Source: Bacteroidota bacterium (GTDB taxonomy: Bacteria; Bacteroidota; Bacteroidia; J057; JAJTIE01). Taken from it: a DNA stretch of 64,000 bases. Within the stretch, counting starts at the first letter, position 1; every line of letters starts with the position of its first letter. The position numbers and the translations under genes are program-made. The stretch covers positions 1-64,000 of the forward strand of contig JAHBTG010000003.1 of the NCBI GenBank assembly GCA_019638695.1, written 5' to 3'. Positions 61,212 to 64,000 of the stretch are shown in pieces. The notes below the pieces were generated by a model, which was not told the DNA's origin, made no database searches, and saw nothing but the letters and a program-made list of their open reading frames with translations.

Positions 61212-63203
61212 ATGCACAAGGAATCGGCACCCGCTCGTATCCGCCAGTATGTAGACAGCCTGGTAAACCCCCGGCGCCTGAAGACCCGCGAGGTCAAAGT
61301 AGGGGGCATGGGTATAGGGGGTAGTCATCCCATACGGGTGCAGAGCATGACCACTACCGATACGCTGGATACTGCCGGCTCCGTAGCACAGTGTATCCGC
61401 ATGATAGAAGCGGGCTGCCAGTTGCTGCGCCTCACGGCCCCCAGCCTCAAGGAAGCGGAGAACCTGCGGGTCATCCGCGAGGAGCTGCGCCGCCGGAGCT
61501 ATACGACGCCTTTGGTGGCAGACATCCACTTCACACCCAATGCCGCCGAACTGGCCGCCCGTATCGTAGAAAAAGTGCGCATCAACCCCGGTAATTATGC
61601 CGACAAGAAAAAGTTTGCCACACTCAGCTACACAGATACCGAATACCAGGCCGAACTGGAACGCATCTACAAGCGCTTTGCGCCCCTGGTGCGCATTTGC
61701 AAGGAGTATGGCACTGCCATGCGCATCGGCACTAACCACGGCAGCCTGTCTGACCGGATCATGAGCCGCTATGGTGACACCCCGGAAGGCATGGTGCAAA
61801 GCGCGCTGGAGTTCCTGGACATCTGCGAAGACCTGAATTATCATGATATCGTCATCTCCATGAAGGCGAGCAATCCGCAGGTCATGGTACAGGCATACCG
61901 CCTGCTGGCACAGCGCATGCAGGAACGGGACTATGTCTACCCCTTGCATGTGGGCGTTACCGAGGCTGGTGACGGAGAAGACGGCCGCATCAAAAGCGCA
62001 CTGGGCATGGGAACTTTACTGGCCGATGGCATCGGGGATACGGTGCGTGTCTCGCTGACGGAAGAACCCGAAGCCGAGATGCCGGTGGGCCGCTACCTGG
62101 TCAGGCATTTTGAGCGGTATATGGACCAGGCAGACCCGCACCTGGAAGAAGTGCCATCCCCTATTAACCCCTATGCCTATACGCGCCGCCCCAGCAAGGC
62201 AGTCTATAATATAGGAGGCGACCACGTGCCGCGCGTCATTGCAGACCTTTCCCAGGCCCCGCTGCGCGAGCAGGATCTGCTGGCCGTGGGGCACTACTAC
62301 AGCCTGCAACTGGATAAATGGAACATGACGGATATGGGTGCGGATTACCTGTACCTGGGCAGTCACCCCTCACCTTTTATGCTTCCCAACGGGCTGCGTG
62401 CCATTTATGATGCGGCAGTATGGCACAACCTGCCCGATACAACCGGCGCTTATCCCTACTATGTATCCCTGGCCGAATGGCAGGCGGCCAATCTGCTGCC
62501 GCACCAGCCTGCCTTTGTGCGGCTGACGTTGACAGATACCGGTCATTCCCTGCTCAGCGCTGCGGCGCAGGCGCCTGTCATCCTGGTATTGGAAGCAGAC
62601 GACTCCCCCATCCGCATACATGCCTGGCGCAATCTTTTTTTCCACCTGATGCAAGCGGGGATCACTTGTCCGGTAATCGTGCATACACACCTCCATCCGC
62701 TCCGGGACAATGACCCGCATACCCCCGAAGCACGCCTGCAGACCGAACTGGGCTGCCTGCTGGGACCCCTGCTTACAGACGGACTGGGCGATGGCTTCTG
62801 GCTAAGCGCAGACCCCGCCCTGTATAGCCGGGAGTGTGTGAACCGCAGCCTGTTTACCGCTCTGCAGATGGCACGGGCACGTATCACCAAAACAGAGTAT
62901 ATCTCCTGCCCCAGCTGCGGACGCACCTTATTTGACCTGCAGGAAACCACGGCCCGCATCCGTGCCCGTACAGAGCACCTGAAAGGGGTGAAGATTGGCA
63001 TCATGGGCTGCATCGTCAACGGGCCCGGCGAGATGGCCGATGCCGACTATGGCTATGTGGGCAGCGGACCCGGGCAGATCACCCTATACCGGGGGCAGGA
63101 AGTGGTGCAGCAGAAAGTCCCGGCCGAGCAGGCAGTGGATGCCCTCATCGCATTGATTGCCGGAGACGGCAGATGGGTGGAAAGCGCCCGGGAAACCTCA
63201 TAA
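61212..63203 (+). CDS. ispG: 4-hydroxy-3-methylbut-2-enyl-diphosphate synthase (long form)
   Basis: 663 residues. [4Fe-4S] enzyme of the MEP isoprenoid pathway. The TIM-barrel domain begins TREVKVGGMGIGGSHPIRVQSMTTTDT; the iron-sulfur domain carries C566-x2-C569 (CPSCGRTLF), C600 (GIMGCIVNGPGE) and ADYGYVG. Unlike the about 370-residue form of most bacteria, it has an insert of roughly 260 residues (about 290-545) between the two domains, the form known from plants, Chlamydiae and Bacteroidota. The insert is itself barrel-like. The start ATG at 61212 lies 55 bp after the lipoprotein gene. Confidence 0.94.
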   Translation: MHKESAPARIRQYVDSLVNPRRLKTREVKVGGMGIGGSHPIRVQSMTTTDTLDTAGSVAQCIRMIEAGCQLLRLTAPSLKEAENLRVIREELRRRSYTTPLVADIHFTPNAAELAARIVEKVRINPGNYADKKKFATLSYTDTEYQAELERIYKRFAPLVRICKEYGTAMRIGTNHGSLSDRIMSRYGDTPEGMVQSALEFLDICEDLNYHDIVISMKASNPQVMVQAYRLLAQRMQERDYVYPLHVGVTEAGDGEDGRIKSALGMGTLLADGIGDTVRVSLTEEPEAEMPVGRYLVRHFERYMDQADPHLEEVPSPINPYAYTRRPSKAVYNIGGDHVPRVIADLSQAPLREQDLLAVGHYYSLQLDKWNMTDMGADYLYLGSHPSPFMLPNGLRAIYDAAVWHNLPDTTGAYPYYVSLAEWQAANLLPHQPAFVRLTLTDTGHSLLSAAAQAPVILVLEADDSPIRIHAWRNLFFHLMQAGITCPVIVHTHLHPLRDNDPHTPEARLQTELGCLLGPLLTDGLGDGFWLSADPALYSRECVNRSLFTALQMARARITKTEYISCPSCGRTLFDLQETTARIRARTEHLKGVKIGIMGCIVNGPGEMADADYGYVGSGPGQITLYRGQEVVQQKVPAEQAVDALIALIAGDGRWVESARETS

Positions 63204-63311
63204 GGTTCCCCGGCTACTCATCCCGGAAGAGATAATCCCCCTGTAATGCCTTGTGGGCAATATTATCTTAATGTTATTATTTAGATTCATTCTTGATTGA
63301 GATTTCATTGG

Positions 63312-63319
63312 TACATTTG
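63312..63319 (+). promoter_or_regulatory. -7 element of the FTR1-type gene
   Basis: TACATTTG (63312-63319), perfect -7; a TTG at 63293-63295 lies 16 bp upstream. Predicted start 63323, leader 44 nt. The AT-rich stretch 63268-63310 could hold an iron-regulator site, but no clear Fur palindrome is visible. Confidence 0.5.
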
Positions 63320-63366
63320 CAGCGCTGGCGCTTGCCAGGCATTCCATACTACATGCTGAACCTTCT

Positions 63367-64000
63367 ATGGCAGAGTTTCTTATCTTATTCCGGGAAGGCC
63401 TGGAGATCGTCCTGATACTGGGTATCGTACTCACCTGGCTCCACAAACAAGGCCGCATGGCAGATGCGCGTTGGGTGGCCTGGGGCTCGGCAGTAGCCGT
63501 ACTGGTGAGCTTACTGGCCGGCCTGGGACTGGCAGCCCTGCAGGATAACGCCGCCGCCAAAGGTTATGACAAGCTAGTGGAGGCCCTGATGCTCTATATA
63601 GCCTGCGCATTTATCCTGTACCTGGTCGTATGGATGGGTCGTGTGGCCAATCCCGCGGCCGGGCTTCATAAACAACTGAACGAGGCTGCCAGTCCGAGGG
63701 CGCTGTTCCTCATAGCATTGCTGGCTGTAGCCCGCGAAGGGATTGAGTCCGTCACCTTTTTATTCGCGGCACGTTCCGCTGCCGGCACGGTGAACTGGCT
63801 GGGCGTTTTCCTGGGGCTGGCCGTGGCACTGGTACTGGGCTACCTTATCTTCTGGACGGGCCGCAAACTGCCGCTCAAGCGTTTTTTCATGCTCTCCAAT
63901 GCTACACTGATCCTGCTGGCAGCCGGTATGTCTGCCTATGGCACACATGAACTGGAGGAGTTCCTGGTTGACCAGAAAGTAATCGCAAAACCTACCCGCG
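63367..64000 (+). CDS. FTR1-family iron permease (3' truncated by window)
   Basis: 211 residues visible from the ATG at 63367 and open to the window end. Two REGxE iron-binding motifs are seen in membrane helices: FREGLEIVLILG near residue 8 and AREGIESVTFLF near residue 122, the hallmark of FTR1/EfeU high-affinity iron permeases. About six to seven helices are predicted. The missing end, and whether efeO/efeB-like genes or a cytochrome domain follow, lie outside the window. Confidence 0.88.
   Translation, partial: MAEFLILFREGLEIVLILGIVLTWLHKQGRMADARWVAWGSAVAVLVSLLAGLGLAALQDNAAAKGYDKLVEALMLYIACAFILYLVVWMGRVANPAAGLHKQLNEAASPRALFLIALLAVAREGIESVTFLFAARSAAGTVNWLGVFLGLAVALVLGYLIFWTGRKLPLKRFFMLSNATLILLAAGMSAYGTHELEEFLVDQKVIAKPTR

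Noticed and set aside
1-64000. tRNA, rRNA genes or CRISPR arrays
   Set aside because: I looked for TTCRA loops with paired arms and for regularly spaced direct repeats on both strands and saw none.

Overview
This 64 kb window is chromosomal DNA of a GC-rich member of the Bacteroidota. The evidence is the outer-membrane translocon gene sprA of the type IX secretion system (T9SS), a secreted protein with a T9SS-type C-terminal tail, many promoters of the Bacteroidota form (-33 TTTG, about 20 bp, -7 TAnnTTTG), almost no Shine-Dalgarno sequences, a plant-like long IspG, and the purH-mreBCD-mrdA gene order. The content resembles Chitinophagia-like soil or water bacteria, but I cannot place it more finely. 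I see no rRNA, tRNA, CRISPR array or intact insertion sequence. High GC gives many long antisense ORFs, which I treated as shadows.

Layout. 1-9.7 kb: 3' part of sprA, two small exported proteins, then rpsU, xerC and hpf. 9.8-19.1 kb: an ArsR regulator, lysA, miaE, a GT61-like glycosyltransferase, a MATE exporter, an orphan pdhA divergent from recF, a two-domain VOC lipoprotein and an XRE-S24 regulator. 19.3-27.1 kb: a minus-strand run guaA, an LpoA-like TPR/periplasmic-binding protein, a DUF4296-type lipoprotein and mutS2, preceded by a GT39-family glycosyltransferase. 27.2-39.7 kb is the most accessory part: a TPR protein, two CAP-domain exported proteins that flank a Mu-like phage remnant (repressor, Gam-like protein, a structural-type gene) and a cobalamin riboswitch in front of a T9SS-secreted protein, then two pirins, an LRR protein, a lone PAS protein, a PhnP-like hydrolase and fumC. 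39.9-52.6 kb: a continuous plus-strand series coaX, outer-membrane protein, plsC, gatC, a 1055-residue membrane/TPR protein, purN, purH, mreB, mreC, mreD, mrdA. 52.7-57.4 kb: peroxiredoxin, unknown lipoprotein, M28 peptidase, helical-repeat protein. 57.5-64 kb: rplU-rpmA, a LOG-family protein, an aldehyde dehydrogenase, a 480 bp nested inverted-repeat element, a small lipoprotein, ispG and the start of an FTR1-type iron permease.

The most notable observations are: (1) a complete B12 riboswitch with its own promoter that appears to control only one T9SS-exported, cysteine-rich surface protein, a candidate for a new cobalamin-responsive or cobalamin-capturing factor; (2) a compact divergent Mu-like module with an S24 repressor and a Gam-like protein but no transposase; (3) a three-level nested palindromic intergenic element at 60.4-60.8 kb; (4) -7 promoter boxes that end 0-4 nt before start codons, suggesting leaderless mRNAs, and tandem -7 boxes exactly 28 bp apart in which one box doubles as the -33 of the next.
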